Notes: a model not told the origin generated them from the sequence alone. A DNA stretch of 64,000 bases from Micromonospora lupini str. Lupac 08 (GCF_000297395.2 NZ_HF570108.1:6805737-6869736); one strand, 5' to 3'. Positions 22,798 through 32,229 are shown, counted from the stretch's first letter. Numbers and translations: made by a program.

Positions 22798-23544
22798 GTG
22801 CTCAAACCCTCGGCGGTACGACGTGACCTGCGGCTACGGCCCGTCCGCCCGGCCGGTTGGTGGTTCGACGCCCTCCTGCTGGTCGGGTTCGGCGCGGTGA
22901 CCCTGGCCCTCGCCACAGGTGCGTTGCTCGGGCTGGATCTGGCGGTCCGGGAATGGGCGTACGCCCACCACCCGGCGCCGATCTACTGGACGGCACGGGC
23001 GTTCAACCTCATCGGCCAGGGCGGTTGGCTGTTGACGCCCCTCGCCGGAGCGCTCGCCCTGGCGGTGGCCTGGCGGGGCCGCACCGTCCGGCCGCTGCTG
23101 CTGGTGGCGGGGGCGTTCGTGCTCCTGTACCTGACGGTCGGGCCGCTCAAGGTCCTGACCGACCGGGCCGCGCCCAGCTCCAATCTCCCGCCGGCCCAGT
23201 CGGTTCGGATCTTCAATGACCTGCCGCCCACCGAGTACGACCTGTCCTACCCGTCCGGGCACGTCGTCAACGCGATCCTCTGGTACGGGGTGATAGCCGT
23301 CCTGCTGACCGCGCTGACGGCTGGGCGACTGCACCCGAGGGTGCACCGACTGATCCGGTTCGCCCCGCCGGCCATCCTGCTGGTCACCACGACCTACCTG
23401 AACTTCCACTGGCTGACCGACGGCGTGTCAGCCCTGCTGATCGGGCTGTTCCTGGACCGGCTGCTGCACCGGGTGCCCTGGGACGACCTCCCGCTCCCCG
23501 GGCGGCTACGCGCGTGGGACCGGCCGTTCACCTCGTACCCCTAG
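22798..23544 (+). CDS. PAP2-family membrane phosphatase
   Basis: This 248-residue protein has six predicted helices and the three PAP2 motifs: K-V-L-T-D-R-A-A-P (motif 1), Y-P-S-G-H (motif 2, catalytic His) and a degenerate motif 3 in T-Y-L-N-F-H-W-L-T-D with its His and Asp kept but the Arg replaced. It probably dephosphorylates an isoprenyl- or phosphatidyl-phosphate at the membrane. GTG 22798 lacks a ribosome-binding site, but TAGCGT (22786-22791) lies six bases before it, pointing to a leaderless transcript. Its TAG stop falls inside the apparent -10 box of the next gene. Confidence 0.85.
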   Translation: MLKPSAVRRDLRLRPVRPAGWWFDALLLVGFGAVTLALATGALLGLDLAVREWAYAHHPAPIYWTARAFNLIGQGGWLLTPLAGALALAVAWRGRTVRPLLLVAGAFVLLYLTVGPLKVLTDRAAPSSNLPPAQSVRIFNDLPPTEYDLSYPSGHVVNAILWYGVIAVLLTALTAGRLHPRVHRLIRFAPPAILLVTTTYLNFHWLTDGVSALLIGLFLDRLLHRVPWDDLPLPGRLRAWDRPFTSYP

Positions 23545-23554
23545 GGTCGGGTTC

Positions 23555-24814
23555 GTGGATCGGCTGGCGCGGCGGCTCGGCGTACCCGATGCGGTGGTCA
23601 TCGGGTTGGGCTCGATGCTCGGCGCGGGCGTCTTCGTGGTCTTCGGCCCGGCCGCGGCGGCGGCCGGCGGCGCCGGGCTGCTGCCCGCGCTGGTGCTGGC
23701 GGGTTTCGTCGCCTTCTGCAACGCGACAAGCTCGGCCCGGCTGGCGGCCCGCTACCCGGAGTCCGGCGGCACCTACGTCTACGGCCGGGAACGCCTCGGG
23801 CCGTTGGCCGGCTTCGTGGCCGGCTGGGGTTTCGTGGTCGGCAAGACGGCCAGCTGCGCGGCGATGGCGTTGACCATCGGGGCGTACCTGTGGCCGGGGC
23901 AGGCCCGGCTGGTCGCCGTCGGCGCGGTGCTCGCGGTGACCGGGGTGAACCTGCGGGGCATCGGCAAGACGGCCACCGTCACGAAACTGCTCGTGGCGCT
24001 GGTGCTCGCGGTGCTGGCCCTGGTCGCGGTCGTCGGCGTGGTGGGCGGGCCGGTGCACCTGGACCGGCTCGGCGACCCCGGCGACCCCGGTGGCTCCGCC
24101 CGGGGTGTCCTCACGGCCGCCGGGCTGCTGTTCTTCGCGTTCGCCGGGTACGCGCGGATCGCCACGCTCGGCGAGGAGGTCCGCGACCCGCGGCGGACCA
24201 TCCCGCGCGCGGTGCCGCTGGCCCTCGGGGTGGTGCTCGCGATCTACCTGGTGCTGGCCGTGGTCACGCTCGGCGTGCTCGGCGCCGACCGGCTGGCCGG
24301 TTCCGCAGCGCCCCTGGTCGACGTGGTGACCGCCGCCGGGCTCCCCGGCCTGGCCTGGGTGGTCCGCGCCGGGGCCACGATCGCCGTGGTCGGGGTGCTG
24401 CTGTCCCTGGTCGCCGGGGTCGGCCGGACCACCCTCGCGATGGCTCGCCGCCGCGACCTCCCCGGCGCGCTGGCCGCCGTGCACCAGGTGCACCAGGTGC
24501 CGCACCGCGCCGAGCTGGCCGTCGCCGCCGTGGTGATCGTGGTGGTGCTGCTCGGTGACGTCCGCGACGCGATCGGCTTCTCCAGCTGCACGGTGCTGGT
24601 CTACTACGCGATCACCAACGCGGCGGCGCTCACGCTGGGCCGGGAGCGGGAGCGGGAGCGGGAGCGGAAACTACCGGTGCAGGTGCTCGCCGGTCTGGGG
24701 CTGGTCGGCTGCCTGCTGCTCGCGGTCAACCTGCCGCTCGGCAGCGTCCTCGCCGGGTTCGGCGTGCTCGCCGCAGGCGTCGCCTGGTACGCGCTGCGCG
24801 CCGCCCGCCGGTGA
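23555..24814 (+). CDS. APC-family amino acid/polyamine permease
   Basis: This 419-residue transporter has about 12 hydrophobic segments. The first conserved segment is V-I-G-L-G-S-M-L-G-A-G-V-F, the unwound substrate-binding helix of APC permeases, and F-F-A-F-A-G-Y-A-R-I with G-E-E-V-R-D-P-R-R-T-I-P is the conserved helix-6 region. The substrate is not evident. GTG 23555 is preceded at seven bases by TAGGGT (23542-23547), a leaderless pattern. A cytoplasmic loop near residue 365 contains four in-frame CGGGAG hexamers encoding an Arg-Glu run, a likely slippage tract. Confidence 0.87.
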   Translation: MDRLARRLGVPDAVVIGLGSMLGAGVFVVFGPAAAAAGGAGLLPALVLAGFVAFCNATSSARLAARYPESGGTYVYGRERLGPLAGFVAGWGFVVGKTASCAAMALTIGAYLWPGQARLVAVGAVLAVTGVNLRGIGKTATVTKLLVALVLAVLALVAVVGVVGGPVHLDRLGDPGDPGGSARGVLTAAGLLFFAFAGYARIATLGEEVRDPRRTIPRAVPLALGVVLAIYLVLAVVTLGVLGADRLAGSAAPLVDVVTAAGLPGLAWVVRAGATIAVVGVLLSLVAGVGRTTLAMARRRDLPGALAAVHQVHQVPHRAELAVAAVVIVVVLLGDVRDAIGFSSCTVLVYYAITNAAALTLGRERERERERKLPVQVLAGLGLVGCLLLAVNLPLGSVLAGFGVLAAGVAWYALRAARR

Positions 24815-24841
24815 CCTGAGCAGGCCACCGGCGGCCAGGGG

Positions 24842-25627
24842 TCAGCGACTCAGCCGTTGGTACCGGCGCACCGCCAGCGGCGCGAACGTCGCGATCAGCA
24901 GCACCGGCCACACCACCGCCAACAGCATTGCGTGCTCCGCCGGCCAGGAGTCGCCACCCAGACCGGGGTTGCCGAACAGTTCACGGATCGCGGCGACGGT
25001 GGCCGAGAGCGGGTTCCACTGCGAGATGGCACCGATGACCGAGGGCATCAGCTCCGGCGACACGAAGACGTTGGAGATCGCGGTGAACGGAAAAGCCACC
25101 GGGAAGACGATCATTCCGACCGTGTCCGGGTTGCGGACCAGCAACGCCAGGTAGATCCCGACCCAGGTGATCGCGATCCGCAGCAGCAGAAGGAGCCCGA
25201 CGGCGAGCAACGCCCTGCCGACACCCTGCCGACACTGCCAGCCGACGAGCAGGCCGCAGACCAGCAGGGTGGACATCTCCAGCAGGGCGCGGAGCAGGTC
25301 GGCGGCGCCGCGACCGGTCATCAGGGCGGACCGGGCCATCGGCATCGAGCGGAACCGGTCGACGACACCACGGCTGAGATCCAGCGCCACGCCCGTCGCG
25401 GTGGCGCCGAGGCCGTACAGCATCGTCATCACGAAGACCCCGGGCAGCAGGAACTCGCGGTAGTTTCCCCCACCCGACACCTGCATGCCGCTGCCGAACA
25501 CGTACCCGAAGACCAGCACGAACATGATCGGCAGGGAGAAGTAGAGGATCAGCTCCTCCGGCGCGCGGATCACGTGGATCATGTTCCGCCTGGTCATCGT
25601 CCAGCCGTCAGCCACCGCCGCCGTCAT
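24842..25627 (-). CDS. ABC-2 exporter permease (DrrB-like)
   Basis: This 261-residue permease has six predicted helices and the ABC-2 text of the daunorubicin-resistance DrrB group: R-N-M-I-H-V-I-R-A-P-E-E-L at the N-terminus, P-G-V-F-V-M-T-M-L-Y-G, and F-P-F-T-A-I-S-N-V-F-V-S-P-E near the end. It should carry a hydrophobic molecule out of the cell, driven by the ATPase whose stop it overlaps (ATGA). The gene order regulator-ATPase-permease suggests a self-contained efflux unit. Confidence 0.88.
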   Translation of the reverse strand: MTAAVADGWTMTRRNMIHVIRAPEELILYFSLPIMFVLVFGYVFGSGMQVSGGGNYREFLLPGVFVMTMLYGLGATATGVALDLSRGVVDRFRSMPMARSALMTGRGAADLLRALLEMSTLLVCGLLVGWQCRQGVGRALLAVGLLLLLRIAITWVGIYLALLVRNPDTVGMIVFPVAFPFTAISNVFVSPELMPSVIGAISQWNPLSATVAAIRELFGNPGLGGDSWPAEHAMLLAVVWPVLLIATFAPLAVRRYQRLSR

Positions 25628-26613
25628 GCCACGTCCGCCTTACGTCCAACGCCGACGGGCTCGCGGGCCTCGTCCGGTCGGTGCCCGGTCAGATACAGGA
25701 ACGCCTCGTCCAACGTCGCGCGCCGCAGGCCGACGTCCTCCACGACGATCCCGGCGTCGTCCAACGCCCGCACCACGTCGACCAGGCCGGCGACCCGGTC
25801 GGCCACCGGCACGCTGAGCCGCCGGATCTCCGGGTCACGCTCGGGCTCCACCCCACAGATCGGCGCGACGATGCCGGCGGCCCGGTCCAGGTCGGCCGCG
25901 TCGCGCACCACCACCTCGATCCGGTCACCGCCGGTCATCGACTTCAACTCGTCCGGCGTGCCCTCGGCCACCACCCGACCGGCGTCGATCACCGAGATCC
26001 GGTCGGCGAGCTGATCGGCCTCCTCCAGGTACTGCGTGGTGAGGAGGACCGTGGTCCCCTCCGCGACCAGGCCGCGGACCAGGTCCCACACCTGGTTGCG
26101 GCTACGCGGGTCCAGGCCGGTGGTCGGCTCGTCGAGGAAGAGCACCCGGGGTGTACGGATCAGGCTGGCCGCGAGGTCCAACCGGCGGCGCATCCCACCC
26201 GAATACTCACCGGCCGACCGACCCGCCGCCTCGTCGAGCCCGAACCGTTCCAGCAGTTCGTCGGCGCGTTGGCGGGCCGCCCGTCGACCCAGCCGGAACA
26301 GCCGGCCGAACAACTCCAGGTTCTGCCGCCCACTGAGGGTTTCGTCGACCGCCGCGTACTGGCCGGTCAACGCGATCCGGGCCCGCACCTCGTCCGGCTG
26401 ACGCCGCACGTCGAACCCGGCCACGGTGGCCCGGCCGGCGTCGAAGCGCAGCAGCGTGGTGAGGATCCGTACGGCAGTCGTCTTCCCGGCCCCGTTCGGT
26501 CCCAGCAGTCCGTGCACCGTGCCGGTCGGAACGGTCAGGTCGAAGGTGTCCAGTGCCCGGGTGGGGCCGTACCGCTTGCCCAGCCCTTCGGCTGTCACGT
26601 CGAATGTGGTCAT
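25624..26613 (-). CDS. ABC exporter ATPase (DrrA-like)
   Basis: This 329-residue ATPase has Walker A GPNGAGKTT (about residue 38), signature Y-S-G-G-M-R-R-R-L-D, Walker B V-L-F-L-D-E-P-T-T-G-L-D-P, H-loop region L-T-T-Q-Y-L-E-E-A-D (the usual His is Gln, typical of DrrA) and a C-terminal domain of about 100 residues common to DrrA. It forms an efflux pump with the overlapping permease. It lies 30 bases after the large SARP regulator gene, same strand, so it is probably co-transcribed with it. No biosynthetic genes adjoin, so the exported compound is unknown. Confidence 0.92.
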   Translation of the reverse strand: MTTFDVTAEGLGKRYGPTRALDTFDLTVPTGTVHGLLGPNGAGKTTAVRILTTLLRFDAGRATVAGFDVRRQPDEVRARIALTGQYAAVDETLSGRQNLELFGRLFRLGRRAARQRADELLERFGLDEAAGRSAGEYSGGMRRRLDLAASLIRTPRVLFLDEPTTGLDPRSRNQVWDLVRGLVAEGTTVLLTTQYLEEADQLADRISVIDAGRVVAEGTPDELKSMTGGDRIEVVVRDAADLDRAAGIVAPICGVEPERDPEIRRLSVPVADRVAGLVDVVRALDDAGIVVEDVGLRRATLDEAFLYLTGHRPDEAREPVGVGRKADVA

Positions 26614-26643
26614 GCCGCCAGGGTGCGGTCGGGCGCTGACCGG

Positions 26644-29553
26644 TCACGCACCGTCCGCTGACGGCGGCTCACCGGACGGACTCGCGGCCCCGGCCCGCTC
26701 CGCCTCGGTGATCTCTCCGAGGACCAGGATGATCTCCGAACGGGTCGCCTCGCCGACGTACCACCCGGTGAGCCCACCCACCAACGCCTCCTCGCAGAAG
26801 CGTCTCGCCTCGACGGGGTCACCGCGCAGCCGGGCCACCTGGGCGAGGCCGAGGCGGGCACTGGCCACGAACTCGGGGGCGCCGCTGCGCTGGGCCAGGA
26901 GCAGCGCACCGGTGAAGTCGTCCCGCGACCCGGTGAGGTCACCGGCCCGCAGCCGGATCTCGCCCCTGGTCCGCAGCATGTCGGCCTGGTCGACCGCCGA
27001 CTCGAGCGCCTCGGCCAGCCCCATGGCCTCATCCATGTGGACGCCTGCCGTCTCCGGGTCACCCCGCCAGGCAGCCAGTTCGCCGAGCGCACCGAGTGTG
27101 ATCATGCAGCCCCACCGGTCCCCGGTGCTCCGGAAGCCGTCGAGCGCGGTGGCCAGCGCGGTCCTGGCCCGGTCCCACTGGCCACTCCACATCAGCGCCG
27201 AGCCGCTTCCCATCGCGCCGAGGGCATTGATCCAGGTGTCCGGGCCGACCAGTTGCCGCAGCTCCCGCATCAGCTCCTCGACGTGCTCGGCGCCGCCGGA
27301 CGGCGGCCCGGTCGAGATCCCCGACAGGTACAGCAGGAACGGTTGTCGAGGTGGCCCGTCGAGGCTGCGGATCACGGACCGCTGGGTGCCGAGCGACGGC
27401 AGGTGGCCGGCGCCGGCGAGCGAGGTGTTGTAGACGCAGAGCGCGAACTCCTCGTTCAGCCCGGACGGCGCCTCGTCCCCCAGCAGGTCGAGGACATCGG
27501 CGGCCAACCGGGCCGCTTCCCCGCGCATGCCCCGCAGCCACCAGTAGAACGACAGGGCCGCGACCAGCCCGGCCGCGTCGGACGTGTCGCCGGCCGCGGT
27601 GGCCCGGCGCAGCGCGGCGTGCAGGTTGTCCCGCTCGGCGTCGAGCCGCCGCAACCAGTGCAACTGTTCGGCCTGCCGGAGGCGGTCGCTTGCGGTCCAG
27701 GCGAACTCCAGGAAGTACGCCGTGTGGGCGCGCCGCAGTTGGTCGGTCTCGCCGGCTTCGACGAGACGCTCCGCGCAGAAGGCACGCACCGTCTCCAGCA
27801 TCCGGTAGCGCCCGCCGGCCAGCTCCACGAAGGACTTGTCGGCCAGACCGCTGAGCGCGTCGACGAACTCGGCGCTGGACAGGCCGGAGACCCGCTCGGC
27901 GGCCTCCAGCGTCGCGCCGCCCGCGAAGACGGTGAGCCGGCGGGCCAGTGTGCGCTCGGCATCGTCGAGCAGGTCCCAGCTCCACTCGACCACAGCCCGG
28001 AGCGTGCGGTGTCGGGGCGACGCGGCCCGGCTGCCCATGGACAGCAACCGGAACCTGTCGTCGAGACGGGCGGCCACCTCGGCGACGGGCAAGGCCCGCA
28101 GCCGCGCGGCGGCCAGCTCGATCGCCAACGGCAGGCCGTCGAGGGTACGACAGATCCGCAGCACCACGTCGACGTTGGCCGGCGTGACGGTGAAGTCGGG
28201 TGCGACGTCGGCGGCCCGTTGGACGAAGAGGCTCACCGCCGCGTAGTCGTCGGCATCCTCCGTCGACGTGTCCGGTGGCGGCAGGGTGAGCCCGGACAAC
28301 GGGCACAACGCCTCGCCGGCCAGCCCGAGCGGCTCGCGACTCGTGGCGAGCACCCGCAGCGCCGGACACGCGCCCAGCAGTCGTGCGGCCAGCCGGGCCG
28401 CGTCGGCGATGACGTGCTCGCAGTTGTCGAGCACGAGCAGCAACCGCCGCTCGGCAAGCGCCTCGACCAGTCGGTCGGTGGTCTGTCGGCCCGGCTCGGC
28501 CGGGGCCCGCAGGCCCGCGTCACGCAGACCGAGCGCGCTCAGCACCGCCTGCGGTACGTCCGACCCGTCGGCCAGCCCGGCCAGCTCGACCAGACAGACC
28601 TCGCCGTCCGAGCGGCCTGCCGCCTCGATGGCCAACCGGGTCTTGCCCGCTCCCCCGGGGCCGGTGAGGGTGACCAGCCTGCGCTCGCCGAGCAACGCTC
28701 GTACGCGCGTGAGCTCCTCCTCCCGCCCGACGAAGGTGGTGAGCTGGCTCGGCAACGCCTGCTCGGTCGTCGGGCGCACGCCGGAGCTGCCCCCGCCACG
28801 CGGCACGGCGGAACTCTCGTCGCCGCGCAGCACGGCCAGGTGAATCGCGGCCAGCGCCGCCGACGGGTCGACCCCGAGCTGCTCGGCCAGGCTGCGCCGG
28901 GCGTCCTCGAACTCGGCCAGCGCCTCGGCCGTCCTACCCTGCGCGGACAGGGCGCGCATCAGGTGGCCTCGCGAGCGCTCCCGGAGCGGATGCGCCACGA
29001 CCAGTTGCCGCAGCTCCGGGACCAGTTCCGCGTGCCCGCCCAGTGCCAGCTCCGCCTCGATCCGATCCTCGGTGGCGGCCAGCCGCAGCTCGTCCAGCCG
29101 GGCCGCCTGGGCGGGTACGCCGGCCACGTCGATGACGTCGGCCAGGGCGGGACCACGCCACAGCTCCAGCGCCTCGCGCAACACTGCCGCCGCGCGGGGC
29201 CAGTCGCCGCCGGCGAGCGCGCGACGCCCAGCCTCGGCGAGCCGCTCGAACCGGTACGCGTCGACGTCCGCGGGATCCACGGCGAGGCGGTAGCCGGCCG
29301 GGTGGAACTCGACAGGGGTGTGCTCGGCGGGCAGCGCCTGACGCAGGCGCGACACCAGGGACTGAAGTGCGTTGGCGGCGCCGCGCGGCGGATGCTCGCC
29401 GTACAGACCGTCGATCAGCCGCTCGGCGGAGACCACCCGGCCCGCGTCGAGCAGCAGGAGCGCCAGCAGCGCGCGCAGCCGTGGACCGCCCACGGCGATC
29501 TCACGCCCGTCGGCCAGCAGCACCTGGGTCGGCCCCAGGACGCGGAAACGCAT
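26644..29553 (-). CDS. AfsR/SARP-type regulator with BTAD, NB-ARC and TPR domains
   Basis: This 969-residue regulator has an OmpR-like DNA-binding domain (1-95), BTAD (about 98-245), an NB-ARC ATPase (Walker A G-P-G-G-A-G-K-T-R near 296; L-V-L-D-N-C-E-H Walker B) and C-terminal TPR-like helices. Ligand or ATP binding would gate DNA binding, as in AfsR. ATG 29553 is chosen because the DNA-binding domain begins at once (M-R-F-R-V-L-G-P-T-Q-V); the in-frame extension to 29880 lies over the channel-like gene and is a shadow. It sits just upstream of the DrrAB-like pump and is probably its regulator. Confidence 0.93.
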   Translation of the reverse strand: MRFRVLGPTQVLLADGREIAVGGPRLRALLALLLLDAGRVVSAERLIDGLYGEHPPRGAANALQSLVSRLRQALPAEHTPVEFHPAGYRLAVDPADVDAYRFERLAEAGRRALAGGDWPRAAAVLREALELWRGPALADVIDVAGVPAQAARLDELRLAATEDRIEAELALGGHAELVPELRQLVVAHPLRERSRGHLMRALSAQGRTAEALAEFEDARRSLAEQLGVDPSAALAAIHLAVLRGDESSAVPRGGGSSGVRPTTEQALPSQLTTFVGREEELTRVRALLGERRLVTLTGPGGAGKTRLAIEAAGRSDGEVCLVELAGLADGSDVPQAVLSALGLRDAGLRAPAEPGRQTTDRLVEALAERRLLLVLDNCEHVIADAARLAARLLGACPALRVLATSREPLGLAGEALCPLSGLTLPPPDTSTEDADDYAAVSLFVQRAADVAPDFTVTPANVDVVLRICRTLDGLPLAIELAAARLRALPVAEVAARLDDRFRLLSMGSRAASPRHRTLRAVVEWSWDLLDDAERTLARRLTVFAGGATLEAAERVSGLSSAEFVDALSGLADKSFVELAGGRYRMLETVRAFCAERLVEAGETDQLRRAHTAYFLEFAWTASDRLRQAEQLHWLRRLDAERDNLHAALRRATAAGDTSDAAGLVAALSFYWWLRGMRGEAARLAADVLDLLGDEAPSGLNEEFALCVYNTSLAGAGHLPSLGTQRSVIRSLDGPPRQPFLLYLSGISTGPPSGGAEHVEELMRELRQLVGPDTWINALGAMGSGSALMWSGQWDRARTALATALDGFRSTGDRWGCMITLGALGELAAWRGDPETAGVHMDEAMGLAEALESAVDQADMLRTRGEIRLRAGDLTGSRDDFTGALLLAQRSGAPEFVASARLGLAQVARLRGDPVEARRFCEEALVGGLTGWYVGEATRSEIILVLGEITEAERAGAASPSGEPPSADGA

Positions 29554-29575
29554 GGCACTGATTGTGCTGGCCCGC

Positions 29576-31621
29576 TCAATGACGTACGTGGGGGGCACCT
29601 GTCGAGTCGTCCTCGGCCCCCGCGCGTCGGGCCGGAGGCACCGGGCCGTCGTCGCCCGGCGACGGCGAGGTCGGCACCGGGTGGACCGCGCCGGGGGCCG
29701 AGGCGGCGACCTCCTGATCGGTGGGTGCCGGCGGCGTCCCGGGAACCACCGCCGGCGCGGACGGTTCGGCGCCGACGACGAGACCAGCCGGGACGGCGCC
29801 GGACGGGGTGGGCACACCGCGGGGCACCGAACCGACGTGACCCGGCGGCACGGGGACCCTGCCCGGGGCGGGCGGGGCACAGTGCCTGGTCAGCCAGTCC
29901 AGGCCGCGTCGACGGGCGACCACTGTCAACCGGTCGCCCGCGAAGATCACCTGTCGGGGGTCGAGGTCCTTCCACCAGATCGTCTTCGCGCCACCGGCCG
30001 GGGTCCGGGCGATCAGCCGGACCTGCCCGTCCCGGTTGACCAGCTCCAGGGGTCGGCCGTCCAGCTCGGAGCCGGCGGCGACCGGCACCTCGGCGACCGG
30101 CAGCGCGTGCCTGTCGACCGGAATCGTGGTGATCACCGCGCGTTCGGTGAGCGCGCCGATGAAGGCCGGTGCGGCCAGGTAGGAGACCGATCGGGACACC
30201 CCGAGGGCGAAGGTCTCCTCCACCCGTTCGGCGAAGTCACCGTCGAAGAGCCGCAGCACCACCCGCAGGTCGTCGCGCAGGTCGCGCGCGGCGAGCGCCG
30301 CCTCCAGGTTGGCGACGTCGTCGGTGGACGCCACCACAAGCGCCTGACAGTCGGCCACCGACGCGGCGGCCAGGGTCTCGGGCAGGGCGGCGTCGCCGAC
30401 GACAAGCGGCACCTCCAACTGGCGGGCCAGGGTCGCCCCGCGCGGCTCCGGATCCTTGTCGATCGCCACGACCTCGACGTCGTACTCGCGCAGTTGCGCC
30501 ATCACCCGGGTGCCGACGTTACCCAGGCCGATCACCACCACGTGCCCGGCGCGGGCCGGTTGCAGCCGGCCGGTGTGCAGAGCCAGCCGGGCGTTGACGA
30601 TGCCGTCCACGACGACCGCGGTGATCAGCGGGATCAGCGCCAGCCCGGCCAGGTTGAGCACCACCTGCATGATCTGGGCGTCGGCCGCCTTGTCCGTGTC
30701 CGGGTCGGCGCCGCTGAGCGTGGTGACAAGCGTCAGGTACAGCGCCTCCAGCGGCGAGACGTCCTCCGCGCGGGAGATCAGCGCGCCGAGCACCGCGATC
30801 AACGCGAGCACCACCATCACCGCGATGCCGATCTTGCGGGTGGCGAAGCCGCGTACGGCGCCCATCACCACCGTGACCGGGCGACGCCGCCGACGCGCGC
30901 GGACCAGCCGGCGGGCGGCGACCTCGGTGCCGGGTGGTTGACCTGTCGCCTCGGCGAGCACCAGGTCGGCGCCGGCCTGCTCGGCGGGCAGCAGCTCCAC
31001 CCCCTGCGCCTCGGTGAGGTGCGCCAACGCGCAGACCACGTCCTGCGGTCGGACGTCGGCCCGCCGCGCCACCCGCAGCGTCTTGTCCCGATGTTGGAAG
31101 GAGCTGGGGTCGACCTCGTTGAGCGCGGCGGCCACGAAGGCCGGTGCGGCCATCTCGGCGTCGGAGAGCACCTCGACGGGCGCCTTGAGCAGTTTGCGTA
31201 CGCCGTCGGCAAGGGTGCCGTTGAACATCCGCAGCACCTGGCGGACCCGCTGGTCGACAGCCTGGGCGCAGAGCGCGGCGTGCAGGTTGCCGACGTCGTC
31301 CTGGTGCAGCAGGGCCAGCCCGGTCGCCCCGGCCAGCCCGGCGGCCTCGAAGGTCGCCACGTCCAGCCGGTCCGAGCGGACCACCCGGACCCCGTGCAGC
31401 CCGGCCACGTCCGGCCCGTTGCTGCGGTAACGCTCCGGCACGACCACCGTCACCCGGACCCCACCCGCCGGCAGCTCGGATTCGAGCATCGCCCGGGCCA
31501 CGTAGTAGGCGAGGGCGTCCTTCCCGCAGATCACGTAGTGCGGGCGTGGATCACCGACGGACCGCAGCCGCCAGTTCCACTCGACAGCCCGTCGGGCCCG
31601 GTTCCGCCACGGCTCCGCCAT
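29576..31621 (-). CDS. Two-RCK NAD-binding ion-channel-like protein (TrkA-N/CASTOR-like)
   Basis: This 681-residue protein has a first TrkA-N/RCK domain (H-Y-V-I-C-G-K-D-A-L, about 28-160), a short membrane section with two helices (about 257-279 and 308-335) around a pore-helix-like segment T-L-V-T-T-L-S-G-A-D-P-D, then a second RCK domain with G-H-V-V-V-I-G-L-G-N-V-G-T-R (NAD(H)-binding glycines) and a long Pro-rich tail. The layout resembles CASTOR/POLLUX and other RCK channels. The filter position lacks T-V-G-Y-G, so potassium selectivity is doubtful. It is transcribed leftward, divergent from the next gene. Confidence 0.8.
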   Translation of the reverse strand: MAEPWRNRARRAVEWNWRLRSVGDPRPHYVICGKDALAYYVARAMLESELPAGGVRVTVVVPERYRSNGPDVAGLHGVRVVRSDRLDVATFEAAGLAGATGLALLHQDDVGNLHAALCAQAVDQRVRQVLRMFNGTLADGVRKLLKAPVEVLSDAEMAAPAFVAAALNEVDPSSFQHRDKTLRVARRADVRPQDVVCALAHLTEAQGVELLPAEQAGADLVLAEATGQPPGTEVAARRLVRARRRRRPVTVVMGAVRGFATRKIGIAVMVVLALIAVLGALISRAEDVSPLEALYLTLVTTLSGADPDTDKAADAQIMQVVLNLAGLALIPLITAVVVDGIVNARLALHTGRLQPARAGHVVVIGLGNVGTRVMAQLREYDVEVVAIDKDPEPRGATLARQLEVPLVVGDAALPETLAAASVADCQALVVASTDDVANLEAALAARDLRDDLRVVLRLFDGDFAERVEETFALGVSRSVSYLAAPAFIGALTERAVITTIPVDRHALPVAEVPVAAGSELDGRPLELVNRDGQVRLIARTPAGGAKTIWWKDLDPRQVIFAGDRLTVVARRRGLDWLTRHCAPPAPGRVPVPPGHVGSVPRGVPTPSGAVPAGLVVGAEPSAPAVVPGTPPAPTDQEVAASAPGAVHPVPTSPSPGDDGPVPPARRAGAEDDSTGAPHVRH

Positions 31622-31716
31622 GCCCGGATCGTAACCAGCACGACCACACTGGGCGACCCCGTCCGGATCATCCCGTGACCAGGCATGTCCGCCCCCGCGC
31701 CGGGTAGAGCAGCGCC

Positions 31717-32199
31717 ATGCAGACGTTCCTCCCGTACCCGGATTTTCTGGCCAGCGCCCGTGCGCTGGACCAGAAGCGGCTGGGCAAGCAGCGGGTGGAG
31801 GCCATCCAGGTGCTGCGCGGCCTGACCCGACCCGGATACGGGTGGCGCAACCATCCGGCGGTGAAGATGTGGGCCGGGTACGAGGAGGCGCTCGTTCGCT
31901 ACGGGCTGGACATGTGCGCGGTCTGGACCGAGCCGGGACGGGCCGACACCTGTGCCACCACGCTTACCGTCGACCTCGCCGCCGCCTGCGGGGCCGGTGT
32001 GATCCGGACCCAGGACGAGCTGGCCCGCTCCGGTGACCTGCCGCCCTGGCTGGGCCGCGACGACCTGCACCTGAGTCACCGCTCGTCGCTGCTGCGCAAG
32101 GACCCGACGCACTACCGCCCGATCTTCGGCGCCGACGTCCCGGAGGACCTGGAGTACGTGTGGCCCGCGTCCGACCGCGAGCGCCGCTGCCTGACGTAG
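31717..32199 (+). CDS. MSMEG_6728-family protein
   Basis: This 160-residue soluble protein has a strongly conserved N-terminal text (M-Q-T-F-L-P-Y-P-D-F, then L-D-Q-K-R-L-G-K-Q-R-V-E) and H-P-A-V-K-M-W-A-G-Y. I recognise it as the MSMEG_6728 family of actinobacteria, which recalls pyrimidine-dimer glycosylase-like proteins in its first motif. A DNA-repair role is only a possibility. ATG 31717 gives the family start. It is followed by a FAD oxidoreductase gene 30 bases later and may be co-transcribed with it. Confidence 0.78.
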   Translation: MQTFLPYPDFLASARALDQKRLGKQRVEAIQVLRGLTRPGYGWRNHPAVKMWAGYEEALVRYGLDMCAVWTEPGRADTCATTLTVDLAAACGAGVIRTQDELARSGDLPPWLGRDDLHLSHRSSLLRKDPTHYRPIFGADVPEDLEYVWPASDRERRCLT

Positions 32200-32229
32200 T
32201 GGAGACTGGCCCGGTAGAGGGAGGTTCCC

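Noticed and set aside
24842..29553. Secondary-metabolite cluster around SARP and DrrAB
   Set aside because: No PKS, NRPS, terpene or tailoring genes adjoin on either side.
27037..30039. 1000-codon plus-strand open frame
   Set aside because: Antisense to the SARP regulator, which has textbook domains.
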